Below are positions 1 through 5,846 of a stretch of DNA of 5,846 nucleotides, piece by piece. The stretch is from NCBI GenBank assembly GCA_042093735.1, contig JBELEM010000056.1:1-5846 (forward strand), read 5' to 3'. Position 1 is the stretch's first letter. Each line of letters opens with the position of its first letter. Below the pieces are notes generated by a model, which was given only the letters and a program-made list of their open reading frames with translations, searched no databases and had not been told where the DNA came from. A program made the translations under genes and the position numbers. The stretch is from Hellea sp042093735. GTDB taxonomy: Bacteria; Pseudomonadota; Alphaproteobacteria; Caulobacterales; Maricaulaceae.

Positions 1-851
1 GTTGTTAATCGAGGGTATACTGCCGTAGCAATAGGGGAGTCATCGAAACCGACAATACTGAGAGAATCAGGTACACGCATCCCTTTTTTATAAGCTGCAG
101 CTAAAGCACCTGCAGCCATTTCATCATTGGAAGCAAAAATGGCGGTTGGTTTTTCATTTAAACCTAAAAGCTTTTCGGTTGATACTAAACCTGATGCATA
201 TGAGAAGTCACCTTGGACAATGAGACCATTATTTGTACTTAAACCGTTTGCTTCTAATGCTTCTTGATATCCTAATAGACGGTGAGTTGCAGTTTCATAA
301 TCAGCATGACCTTTGATGAATCCAATTTGGTTATGACCAAGATTTATTAGGTGTTCTGTAATTTTATATGAGGCCTGTCTATCATCAATACATATGCGGG
401 TGCCGCCGGCCTTGGGGTGTTTAGTTCCGAGGCGCACAAATGGTTTTCTAAGATTTGAGAGTGTTTCCAGGACTTTTTTATTGTCTGATATTGGCGGGGT
501 AAGTATGAAGCCGATGGTTTCTGCATTTGAGGCTAATGAAACAATTGTTTCTTTATCATATTTTGTATGAAGACTCAAAAAAAGACCATATTTTTGACAT
601 CCTAATAAGGCCCCGAGCTGAACACTTTGGGTATAGCTTTGGCTTGGGTTGTTAATGAGAAGTGCGATAACTTTTGGACGCTTTGACCGAAGATTCCGTG
701 CTGCCGTATTAGTCCTGTAGTTAAGAATTTTTACTGCATCTAAAACTTTTTGGCGTGTGGCTGGACGTACATTAACTTCTTCATTCAAGACCCGTGATAC
801 TGTTTTAAATGATACACCTGCTTTTTTTGCAATATCAATAATGGTTGGCAT
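1..851 (-). CDS. LacI-family transcriptional regulator, C-terminus cut off by window edge (probable xylose/xyloside repressor)
   Basis: Reading leftward from an ATG at 851-849 gives 283 open codons with no stop before the window edge. The usual length for this family is about 330-350 residues, so roughly 50-60 residues are missing. Residues 3-23 (IIDIAKKAGVSFKTVSRVLN) form the LacI helix-turn-helix. NVRPATRQKV (27-36) and the hinge stretch AARNLRSKR (50-58) complete the DNA-binding domain, with L54 at the minor-groove leucine position. The rest is a periplasmic-binding-protein-like sensor domain with family signatures: NNPSQSY (67-73), ICIDD (153-157), LGHNQIGFIKG (171-181), ASNDEMAAGAL (240-250) and SIVGFDDSPIA (265-275). 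An in-frame TAA lies four codons upstream, so this start is the earliest possible. A weak GGAAAG ribosome site (864-869) lies 12 bases away. Its divergent position beside GH3-xylB-xylA makes it the likely local repressor. The ligand (xylose, xylobiose or another sugar) cannot be read from the sequence. Confidence 0.93.
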   Translation of the reverse strand, partial: MPTIIDIAKKAGVSFKTVSRVLNEEVNVRPATRQKVLDAVKILNYRTNTAARNLRSKRPKVIALLINNPSQSYTQSVQLGALLGCQKYGLFLSLHTKYDKETIVSLASNAETIGFILTPPISDNKKVLETLSNLRKPFVRLGTKHPKAGGTRICIDDRQASYKITEHLINLGHNQIGFIKGHADYETATHRLLGYQEALEANGLSTNNGLIVQGDFSYASGLVSTEKLLGLNEKPTAIFASNDEMAAGALAAAYKKGMRVPDSLSIVGFDDSPIATAVYPRLT

Positions 852-860
852 AAACGTTTA
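851..860. promoter_or_regulatory. 10 bp perfect palindrome overlapping the regulator start codon, possible secondary operator
   Basis: TAAACGTTTA is a perfect inverted repeat with the central CG step and AAACGTTT core common to many LacI-family operators. Its first base is also the first base of the regulator's start codon on the minus strand. It lies 19 bp from the main palindrome at 880-893, but its half-sites differ from that one (TAAAC versus TGACAAC). It could be an autoregulatory site or a chance AT-rich palindrome. Confidence 0.3.
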
Positions 861-878
861 AAACTTTCCATAGAGCAA

Positions 879-907
879 TTGACAACGTTGTCATTGTTGC
901 TTACTTC
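879..907 (+). promoter_or_regulatory. Possible operon promoter with a consensus -35 inside the operator
   Basis: A perfect TTGACA (879-884) overlaps the left half of the 14 bp palindrome and faces the GH3 gene. Seventeen bases downstream the -10 position reads TACTTC (902-907), a poor match to TATAAT. An alternative is TTCACA (911-916) with TTAGAT (934-939), also 17 bp apart and also weak at -10. At least one promoter must serve the operon in this short gap, but the sequence does not decide which. If the first is right, repressor binding would directly block the -35 element. Confidence 0.35.
880..893. promoter_or_regulatory. 14 bp perfect palindrome, probable LacI-family operator
   Basis: TGACAACGTTGTCA is identical to its own reverse complement. 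A 14-20 bp palindrome with a CG at the dyad is the typical LacI-family operator form, because the hinge helices insert at that central step. It sits 28 bp upstream of the regulator's start codon and 85 bp upstream of the GH3 start. It overlaps a TTGACA on the plus strand and directly follows a candidate -10 on the minus strand, so one bound dimer could repress both directions. That the neighbouring regulator binds here is an inference. Confidence 0.75.
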
Positions 908-921
908 TAGTTCACAATCAA
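893..921 (-). promoter_or_regulatory. Candidate promoter for the LacI-family regulator
   Basis: On the minus strand, TTGATT (plus-strand 916-921; 4 of 6 consensus bases) is followed after 17 bp by AACAAT (893-898; 4 of 6). Transcription would begin inside the palindrome at 880-893, leaving a leader of about 35 bases. That is a classic arrangement for an autorepressed regulator. The elements are imperfect and found by eye only. Confidence 0.35.
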
Positions 922-926
922 GCATA

Positions 927-949
927 AAAACCTTTAGATGCCAGGTTTT
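927..949 (+). repeat. Short inverted repeat in the GH3 upstream region
   Basis: AAAACCT (927-933) and AGGTTTT (943-949) form a 7 bp perfect inverted repeat around a 9-base loop. Beyond a 3-base bulge, AGC (921-923) could also pair with GCT (950-952). It ends 11 bases before the GH3 ribosome site. No U-tract follows, so it is not a standard terminator. It could be a leader hairpin or a binding site. Its stem is AT-rich and weak, so chance is quite possible. Confidence 0.3.
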
Positions 950-963
950 GCTAAAATAATATC

Positions 964-969
964 AAGGGA
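964..969 (+). promoter_or_regulatory. Ribosome binding site of the GH3 gene
   Basis: AAGGGA lies 9 bases before the ATG at 979. An in-frame TAA at 952-954, with no other start codon in between, fixes 979 as the earliest possible start. This supports the signal-peptide-bearing N-terminus. Confidence 0.7.
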
Positions 970-978
970 ATAACACCA

Positions 979-3381
979 ATGATCCGTTTTTTTAAATCGA
1001 GTGCTAATTTTTTAATCTTACCTACACTTCTAGTAGGTTGCACAGCATCTGAAGTATCACCTTTAAAATTTAGTAATATGTTACCAGTTGTTACAAATTC
1101 TTCTGATGACTATGTTAATGAACTTCTTGAGAAAATGACTTTAGATGAAAAGCTTGCTCAGATTTCTTGTATATGGTTCGATAAAAAGAAAGTTATTGAT
1201 ACAGACGGTTCCTTTAATCCTGAAAAGATGAAATTAGAGTTTCCTCATGGTATTGGGTGTTTTGCACGCCCTCAAGACACCCAGGGTATGGAAGCTGAAC
1301 GGGAACGTATATCCACGAATGACTCAACCGTAGTGCGAAGCCTAACTGGAAGAAATGCTTCAAATACTGCTGAGCTTATAAATACTATTCAAAAATGGCA
1401 TATTGAAGAAACACGTTTAGGCATTCCGACTTTATTCCATGAAGAAGGCTTACATGGCTTTCAGGCCTATCAAGCCACAAGCTTCCCGCAATCCATCGCT
1501 CTAGCTGCCACATTTGATACTGATCTTGTTGAAAAAGTATATTCCGTTACAGCTCGTGAAATAAGGGCCCGGGGTGCACATCATGTTCTATCACCCGTTG
1601 TTGATATTGCTCTTGACCCTCGCTGGGGCCGTATCGAGGAAACATATGGCGAGGACCCTTACTTGGTTTCTCGTATGGGGGTAGCCGCTGTCAAGGGGTT
1701 CCAGGGTGATAGCTTTCCAATTGCAGACGATAAAGTTGTAGCTACTTTGAAACACATGACGGGTCACGGCCAGCCCGAGGGGGGTATGAATGTTGGCCCA
1801 AGCCAGATTTCAGACCGAGAGCTTTATGAGCGTTTCTTTCCGCCATTTGAGGCTGCTATACGCGAAGGTAATGCTGCATCAGTAATGGCTTCTTACAATG
1901 AAATTGATGGAGTGCCATCGCATGCTAATAACTGGTTATTGAACCATGTTTTACGTGGTGAATGGGGCTTTGAAGGCGTTGTTGTAGCAGACTATTTTGC
2001 TATTAGTGAGCTGCAGAGCCGCCATAAAATTGTTGAAAATTTGACTGATGCAGGTGCAATTGCCCTGCGCTCGGGAGTTGATCTCGAATTACCGGATGGC
2101 GTTGCTTACTATCAATTGAAGGAAAAAATAGAAGCTGGTAAATTCGATGAAGCAGTTGTCGACCAAGCTGTTCGGCGTGTTCTTGAAATGAAAATGAGGG
2201 CAAACTTATTTGAAACACCTTTCGCAGATCCAGTATATGCGGAAAAAATCACTGGAAATCAGGAAGCTCGTGATCTTGCTGTGGAAGCCGCTAGAAAAGC
2301 CGCTGTACTTCTTAAGAATGAAAATAATATTCTTCCACTTGACCGATCAAAATATAACAAAATTGCTATTATTGGTCCAAACGCAGCCGTTACCGTTTTG
2401 GGGGGGTATTCGGATGAACCGCGCCAAACTATATCTATACTGGAGGGTGTAGAAAATAAGGTTGGTAAATCAATAGATGTTGTTCACGCTAAAGGCGTGA
2501 ATCTTACAAATAATAATTCGTGGTGGGATGACGAGGTAAGTCTTATAGATCCTGAGCAAAACCGTAAAGATATCGTTGAGGCTGTAAAAGCTGCTGAAGG
2601 GGCTGACCTTATTATTCTTGCTATAGGCGGTAACGAGTCAACATCTCGTGAGGCTTGGTCGGAAACCCATATGGGCGACAGGAATGATATCACGCTCATT
2701 GGAGAACAAAAAGAACTGATCGAAGCTTTAGCCAAAACAGGTAAGCCAATTGTCTCGGTTATTATTTCTGGCCGCCCCTTGTCTCTTGCTAATGTGGAAA
2801 ATAATCTTGATGCTATTCTTTATGGATGGATCTTAGGACAGGAGACCGGAACTGCTGTCGCAGATATTTTATTTGGTGATACAAATCCATCTGGTAAAAT
2901 GCCTGTATCTGTACCGCGTAGCGTAGGTAATATACCTGCCTATTATAACCATAAACCTACAGCCCGCAGAGGATATGCTTTTGCTGATGCAAGCCCGCTG
3001 TATGCCTTTGGCGAAGGCATGAGTTATACAACATTCGACTTATCAGAACCAATTCTTTCTTCGTCCACAATTGGTATTGATGAGGCAATAAGCGTTTCTG
3101 TTGAAGTCACTAATACAGGTATGATGGCTGGTGAAGAAGTTGTGCAGCTTTATATTCGTGATAAAGTCAGCTCAGTCACGCGAAACGTTAAGGATCTCAA
3201 AGGCTTTAAGCGTGTAAGTTTAGCGCCAGGAGAAACAAAAATTGTTACCTTGCCTATCAGGAAGGAGTCACTTTGGTTCTATAATCTTGATATGGAACGT
3301 GTAGTGGAGCCGGGAGAGTTTGATATCATGGTTGGTAATAGTTCACAGAATGTGAAATCTGTGACACTAACAGTTCAATAA
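979..3381 (+). CDS. Glycoside hydrolase family 3 lipoprotein, probable beta-xylosidase / beta-glucosidase
   Basis: This 800-residue protein is a complete three-domain GH3 enzyme that cleaves terminal beta-linked sugars with retention. A short signal peptide ends in the lipobox LVGC, with C21 as the lipidated residue. T22 at +2 would fit outer-membrane sorting under the E. coli Lol rule. The N-terminal barrel domain (about 45-405) carries HEEGLHG (154-160), DPRWGRIEETYGEDPYLV (213-230) and the substrate-binding KH pair (K258-H259). The nucleophile motif GFEGVVVADY (330-339) places the catalytic aspartate at D338. The C-terminal domain (about 435-635) has AAVLLKNENNILPL (441-454). It also has SREAW (556-560), where E558 is my best candidate for the acid/base. 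A fibronectin-III-like domain (about 700-790) includes GEEVVQLYIRD (718-728) and LKGFKRVSLAPGE (740-752). GH3 specificity is hard to read from sequence. The xylB-xylA neighbours favour xylo-oligosaccharides, while a beta-glucosidase or mixed activity remains possible. Confidence 0.93.
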   Translation: MIRFFKSSANFLILPTLLVGCTASEVSPLKFSNMLPVVTNSSDDYVNELLEKMTLDEKLAQISCIWFDKKKVIDTDGSFNPEKMKLEFPHGIGCFARPQDTQGMEAERERISTNDSTVVRSLTGRNASNTAELINTIQKWHIEETRLGIPTLFHEEGLHGFQAYQATSFPQSIALAATFDTDLVEKVYSVTAREIRARGAHHVLSPVVDIALDPRWGRIEETYGEDPYLVSRMGVAAVKGFQGDSFPIADDKVVATLKHMTGHGQPEGGMNVGPSQISDRELYERFFPPFEAAIREGNAASVMASYNEIDGVPSHANNWLLNHVLRGEWGFEGVVVADYFAISELQSRHKIVENLTDAGAIALRSGVDLELPDGVAYYQLKEKIEAGKFDEAVVDQAVRRVLEMKMRANLFETPFADPVYAEKITGNQEARDLAVEAARKAAVLLKNENNILPLDRSKYNKIAIIGPNAAVTVLGGYSDEPRQTISILEGVENKVGKSIDVVHAKGVNLTNNNSWWDDEVSLIDPEQNRKDIVEAVKAAEGADLIILAIGGNESTSREAWSETHMGDRNDITLIGEQKELIEALAKTGKPIVSVIISGRPLSLANVENNLDAILYGWILGQETGTAVADILFGDTNPSGKMPVSVPRSVGNIPAYYNHKPTARRGYAFADASPLYAFGEGMSYTTFDLSEPILSSSTIGIDEAISVSVEVTNTGMMAGEEVVQLYIRDKVSSVTRNVKDLKGFKRVSLAPGETKIVTLPIRKESLWFYNLDMERVVEPGEFDIMVGNSSQNVKSVTLTVQ

Positions 3382-4508
3382 TGTATCTTGGTCTTGATAT
3401 AGGCACATCCGGTGTAAAAGCCGTTCTGGTTGATGAATCACAGACTGTTATTGATCAAGCAACAGGGCCCCTTTCGATTTCACGTCCTAAGCCGCTATGG
3501 TCGGAGCAAGACCCCCAAGACTGGTGGCGTGCTACAAACCAAGCTGTCCTTAAATTAGATAGACGCTTCCGCAGTTCTGTTAAGGCTATTGGTTTATCAG
3601 GACAAATGCATGGAGCGACTTGTTTAGATTTCAATAACCAAGTTATCAGACCTGCTATTTTATGGAATGATGGCCGCAGCTTTGGTAATTGTCAGGCTAT
3701 GATGGCTCAAATGCCACGATTGAAAAATATTACAGGGAACTTGGCAATGCCAGGTTTTACAGCGCCAAAGCTTCACTGGATGCGCGAGAATGAACCAGAA
3801 CACTTTGACCGTATATCTAAAGTTCTTTTGCCAAAAGACTATGTAAGGTTTTTGATGAGCGGAGATTATGCCTCCGATAAATCGGACAGTTCCGGTACGC
3901 TCTGGCTTGATGTCGCCAAGCGCGATTGGAGTGATGAAATTTTAGAGCTTACAGGTTTATCACGTTCTCATATGCCTAACTTGTTTGAAGGTTCTGATGC
4001 GACTGGAGTTTTAACATCAAAAGTTGCTAATGATTGGGGTATGTCCCAAGTGCCTATTGCCGCCGGCGGAGGTGACAATGCTGCAGGCGCTGTGGGAGTA
4101 GGCGTTATTAAACCTGGCGATGGATTTCTTTCTTTGGGAACTTCGGGGGTAATTTTTTTAGCGGATAACCAATATCGACCAAATANNNNNNNNNNNNNNN
4201 NNNNNNNNNNNNNNNNNNNNNNNNNNNNNNNNNNNNNNNNNNNNNNNNNNNNNNNNNNNNNNNNNNNNNNNNNNNNNNNNNNNNNAATGAAATTACCACT
4301 AACCTACCGTATGGCATCCGAAGTTGGACCAGCTTTTGGAGCAGCGCGGCTAGCGCGCCTTTGTGTATCGGGGGAAGATTATAAAAACATTTGTACGCAA
4401 CCACCTGTTAGTCATATCATTGAGCCTAACCAGGATTTACAATCACTTTATTCAGAGCGCCGCGAGCTTTTTTCTAAACTTTATAATGTTACAAAAGAAT
4501 TGAATTAG
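3381..4508 (+). CDS. xylB: Xylulokinase, interrupted by an assembly gap
   Basis: Cytoplasmic ATP-dependent kinase of the FGGY family converting D-xylulose to D-xylulose 5-phosphate. The N-terminal phosphate motif LGLDIGTSGVKAVLVD (3-18) contains D6. SGQMHGAT (73-80), ILWNDGRS (93-100), MPGFTAPKLHWM (123-134), LLPKDYVRFLMSGDYASD (149-166) and WLDVAKRDWSD (175-185) all match known XylB proteins closely. The catalytic aspartate is D232 in AGGGDNAAGAVGVG. SLGTSGV (251-257) comes just before a run of 100 N. After the gap, the reading frame resumes with LPLTYRMASEVGPAFGAARL, the conserved near-C-terminal segment. Only about 340 residues are readable, against 484 in E. coli XylB as I recall it. The missing part therefore appears to be sequence not assembled rather than a deletion. 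The ATG shares one base with the GH3 stop (TAATG) and has no clear ribosome site of its own, which suggests translational coupling. Confidence 0.95.
   Translation: MYLGLDIGTSGVKAVLVDESQTVIDQATGPLSISRPKPLWSEQDPQDWWRATNQAVLKLDRRFRSSVKAIGLSGQMHGATCLDFNNQVIRPAILWNDGRSFGNCQAMMAQMPRLKNITGNLAMPGFTAPKLHWMRENEPEHFDRISKVLLPKDYVRFLMSGDYASDKSDSSGTLWLDVAKRDWSDEILELTGLSRSHMPNLFEGSDATGVLTSKVANDWGMSQVPIAAGGGDNAAGAVGVGVIKPGDGFLSLGTSGVIFLADNQYRPNXXXXXXXXXXXXXXXXXXXXXXXXXXXXXXXXXXMKLPLTYRMASEVGPAFGAARLARLCVSGEDYKNICTQPPVSHIIEPNQDLQSLYSERRELFSKLYNVTKELN
4186..4285. other. Assembly gap of exactly 100 N inside xylB
   Basis: All bases from 4186 to 4285 are N. A round 100 is the conventional placeholder for a scaffold join of unknown length. 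Comparison with the E. coli XylB sequence as I recall it suggests that about 140 codons (around 420 bp) belong here. The coding frame on the right side matches the left only because 100 happens to leave the same remainder as an intact gene would. Confidence 0.95.
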
Positions 4509-4510
4509 GA
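4507..4510 (+). promoter_or_regulatory. Ribosome binding site of xylA
   Basis: AGGA overlaps the last two bases of the xylB stop codon (TAG, 4506-4508) and lies 9 bases before the xylA ATG at 4520. The 11-base intergenic space leaves no room for a separate promoter or terminator, so xylA is read from the same message as xylB. Confidence 0.6.
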
Positions 4511-4519
4511 CCTATAAAA

Positions 4520-5836
4520 ATGAGTAAATATTTTGATGAGATAGACCCTATTAAGTTTGAAGGAAGAGACAGTGAAAATCCATTAGCTTTTAAATATTAC
4601 GATTCAAGTAAAATTCTTATGGGTAAATCCATGGAGGAACATTTAAGGTTCGCTGTCTGTTATTGGCATAACTTCTGTTGGGATGGGTTTGATATTTTTG
4701 GAAGTGGCACATTTAACAGGCCTTGGCATGGTGTTACAAATGATCAAGCTGCAGCTGAAGCTAAATTAGAGGCTGCATTTTCTTTCTTTAATAAACTGGG
4801 TAACCCTTACTTTTGCTTTCATGATACAGATGTTATGGCTGCTGCTGAAACTCCAAAAGAACATGTCGAAAACTTTGCAGCTATTGTTGATAAAATAGAA
4901 GAGAAAATAGCGGTATCAAAGACAAAGCTTCTTTGGGGTACAGCGAATATGTTTTCGCATCCGCGTTACATGGCAGGTGCCTCAACCAACCCGAACCCGG
5001 ATGTTGCTGCTTTTGCTGCTTTGCAAGTCAAGCATTGTCTCGAAGCGACTCATCGATTGGGTGGTAGCGGATATGTTTTATGGGGCGGAAGAGAAGGTTA
5101 CGATACAATTTTAAATACAAATGTTGGACAAGAAATGAAGCAACTTGGCCGGTTCTTGACTATGGTTGTGGAGCATAAGCATAAAATTGGTTTCAAAGGG
5201 GATATTTGGGTTGAACCCAAACCACATGAGCCAACTAAACACCAATATGACCGCGATGTGGGAACAGTTTATGGTTTTTTGAAAGAATTTGGTCTTGAAA
5301 AAGAAGTGGGTGTTAACATCGAGCCAAATCATGCGACGATGGCAGGAAATAATTTTGAACATGAAATAGAAATGGCTAATGCCTTTGGCATATTTGGTTC
5401 GATAGATTTTAATCGCGGTGATCCCCAAAATGGTTGGGATACGGATCAATTTCCAAACGACCTTCGTGAAACTACTATGGCTTTATATTATATTTTAAAA
5501 GGCGGTGGTTTTAAAAATGGCGGAGCAAACTTTGATGCAAAAGTTCGTCGTCAGTCTATTGATGCAAAAGATCTTTTCTACGGTCATATTGGGGGGATGG
5601 ACTTGTTGGCTCGCGCTTTGGAAAATGCTGCAGAGATGATTAGAAATGATAAGCTGCAAGAGTTTAAGGATGATCGATATAAAAATTGGTCGTTAGGCCA
5701 CGGTTCTAAAATGTTAAATGGTGAAATGTCACTTGATGAGATGGCAGCGGTTTCACTTGAGAAAAATAATTCTCCTAAACCTCTCTCTGGCCATCAAGAA
5801 GGATTAGAAAATATCGTTACTCAATTTCTAAAATAA
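4520..5836 (+). CDS. xylA: Xylose isomerase (long, class II type)
   Basis: This complete 438-residue cytoplasmic enzyme converts D-xylose to D-xylulose using two divalent metal ions. Its length and numbering match E. coli XylA (440 residues). The N-terminus YFDEIDPIKFEG and NPLAFKYYD (20-28) and the stretch EEHLRFAVCYWHNFCWDG (39-56) are typical of class II. The catalytic residues are all present: H101 and D104 in FCFHDTDVM, E232 in WVEPKPHEPTKHQYD, E268 and H271 in NIEPNHATMAGN, D296 in GSIDFNRGD, D307 and D309 in GWDTDQFP, and D339 in GANFDAKVRRQS. Nothing indicates truncation or frameshift. It is the third gene of the operon, 11 bases after xylB, and supplies XylB's substrate. The order xylB then xylA is the reverse of the xylAB order in E. 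coli. Whether the operon continues past the right edge (for example with a transporter) cannot be seen. Confidence 0.97.
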   Translation: MSKYFDEIDPIKFEGRDSENPLAFKYYDSSKILMGKSMEEHLRFAVCYWHNFCWDGFDIFGSGTFNRPWHGVTNDQAAAEAKLEAAFSFFNKLGNPYFCFHDTDVMAAAETPKEHVENFAAIVDKIEEKIAVSKTKLLWGTANMFSHPRYMAGASTNPNPDVAAFAALQVKHCLEATHRLGGSGYVLWGGREGYDTILNTNVGQEMKQLGRFLTMVVEHKHKIGFKGDIWVEPKPHEPTKHQYDRDVGTVYGFLKEFGLEKEVGVNIEPNHATMAGNNFEHEIEMANAFGIFGSIDFNRGDPQNGWDTDQFPNDLRETTMALYYILKGGGFKNGGANFDAKVRRQSIDAKDLFYGHIGGMDLLARALENAAEMIRNDKLQEFKDDRYKNWSLGHGSKMLNGEMSLDEMAAVSLEKNNSPKPLSGHQEGLENIVTQFLK

Positions 5837-5846
5837 GATTTATTCT

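Noticed and set aside
852..978. Riboswitch or small RNA in the divergent intergenic region
   Set aside because: The gap is only 127 bp, is occupied by promoter- and operator-like elements, and shows no structure beyond one weak hairpin.
2003..2735. Short open frames on both strands inside the GH3 gene (2003-2218 minus, 2210-2452 plus, 2484-2735 minus)
   Set aside because: They lie wholly within a well-conserved GH3 coding sequence, resemble no known family, and are best explained as shadow frames.
938..3760. Shared 12-mer ATGCCAGGTTTT at 938-949 and within xylB at about 3748
   Set aside because: It is a single short match with no extension. The xylB copy encodes the conserved MPGF residues, so this is most likely coincidence rather than a repeat or recombination site.
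4108..4404. Minus-strand open frame spanning the N run in xylB
   Set aside because: A third of it is N, so its openness is artificial, and it is antisense to clear xylulokinase sequence on both sides.
4186..4508. xylB as a pseudogene or naturally shortened kinase
   Set aside because: The readable parts before and after the N run are conserved and in the expected order, with the catalytic aspartate present. The shortness is explained by unassembled sequence.
5111..5449. 112-codon minus-strand open frame inside xylA
   Set aside because: It is antisense to the metal-binding core of xylose isomerase and has no recognisable domain. The open reading is a by-product of the codon use opposite it.

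Overview
The window is a compact pentose (xylose / xylo-oligosaccharide) utilisation locus from a Gram-negative bacterium. It has a divergently transcribed LacI-family regulator on the left and three tightly packed genes on the right: a GH3 lipoprotein glycosidase, xylulokinase (xylB) and xylose isomerase (xylA). The DNA is AT-rich by eye (roughly 40% GC, an estimate). A lipobox signal peptide on the GH3 enzyme, and a regulator N-terminus of a type common in Pseudomonadota carbohydrate loci, suggest a proteobacterium. It may be alpha- or gammaproteobacterial, possibly aquatic, but the sequence does not settle class or genus.

Layout. Positions 1-851 (minus strand) hold the first 283 codons of the LacI-type regulator, whose C-terminus lies beyond the left edge. 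Positions 852-978 are a 127 bp divergent control region. It contains a perfect 14 bp palindrome with a central CG (880-893), the form expected of a LacI-family operator, placed where it could control both directions. A second, 10 bp palindrome (851-860) touches the regulator's own start codon. Positions 979-3381 encode the GH3 enzyme. Positions 3381-4508 encode xylulokinase, overlapping the GH3 stop by one base and interrupted by a run of exactly 100 N (an assembly gap). Positions 4520-5836 encode a complete xylose isomerase. Only 10 bases follow it.

Working model. The envelope-anchored GH3 enzyme, probably a beta-xylosidase or a related beta-glycosidase, releases xylose from short oligosaccharides. 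After uptake by a transporter not present here, XylA isomerises xylose to xylulose and XylB phosphorylates it to xylulose 5-phosphate for the pentose phosphate pathway. The LacI-type protein probably represses the operon, and perhaps itself, until a pentose or xylo-oligosaccharide signal appears. The enzyme identities of XylA and XylB are firm. The GH3 substrate and the regulator's ligand are inferred from context.

I found no mobile element, CRISPR array, RNA gene or undescribed system. The points most worth following up are the regulatory palindromes, the size of the assembly gap inside xylB, and the one-base coupling of an exported glycosidase to cytoplasmic xylose enzymes.
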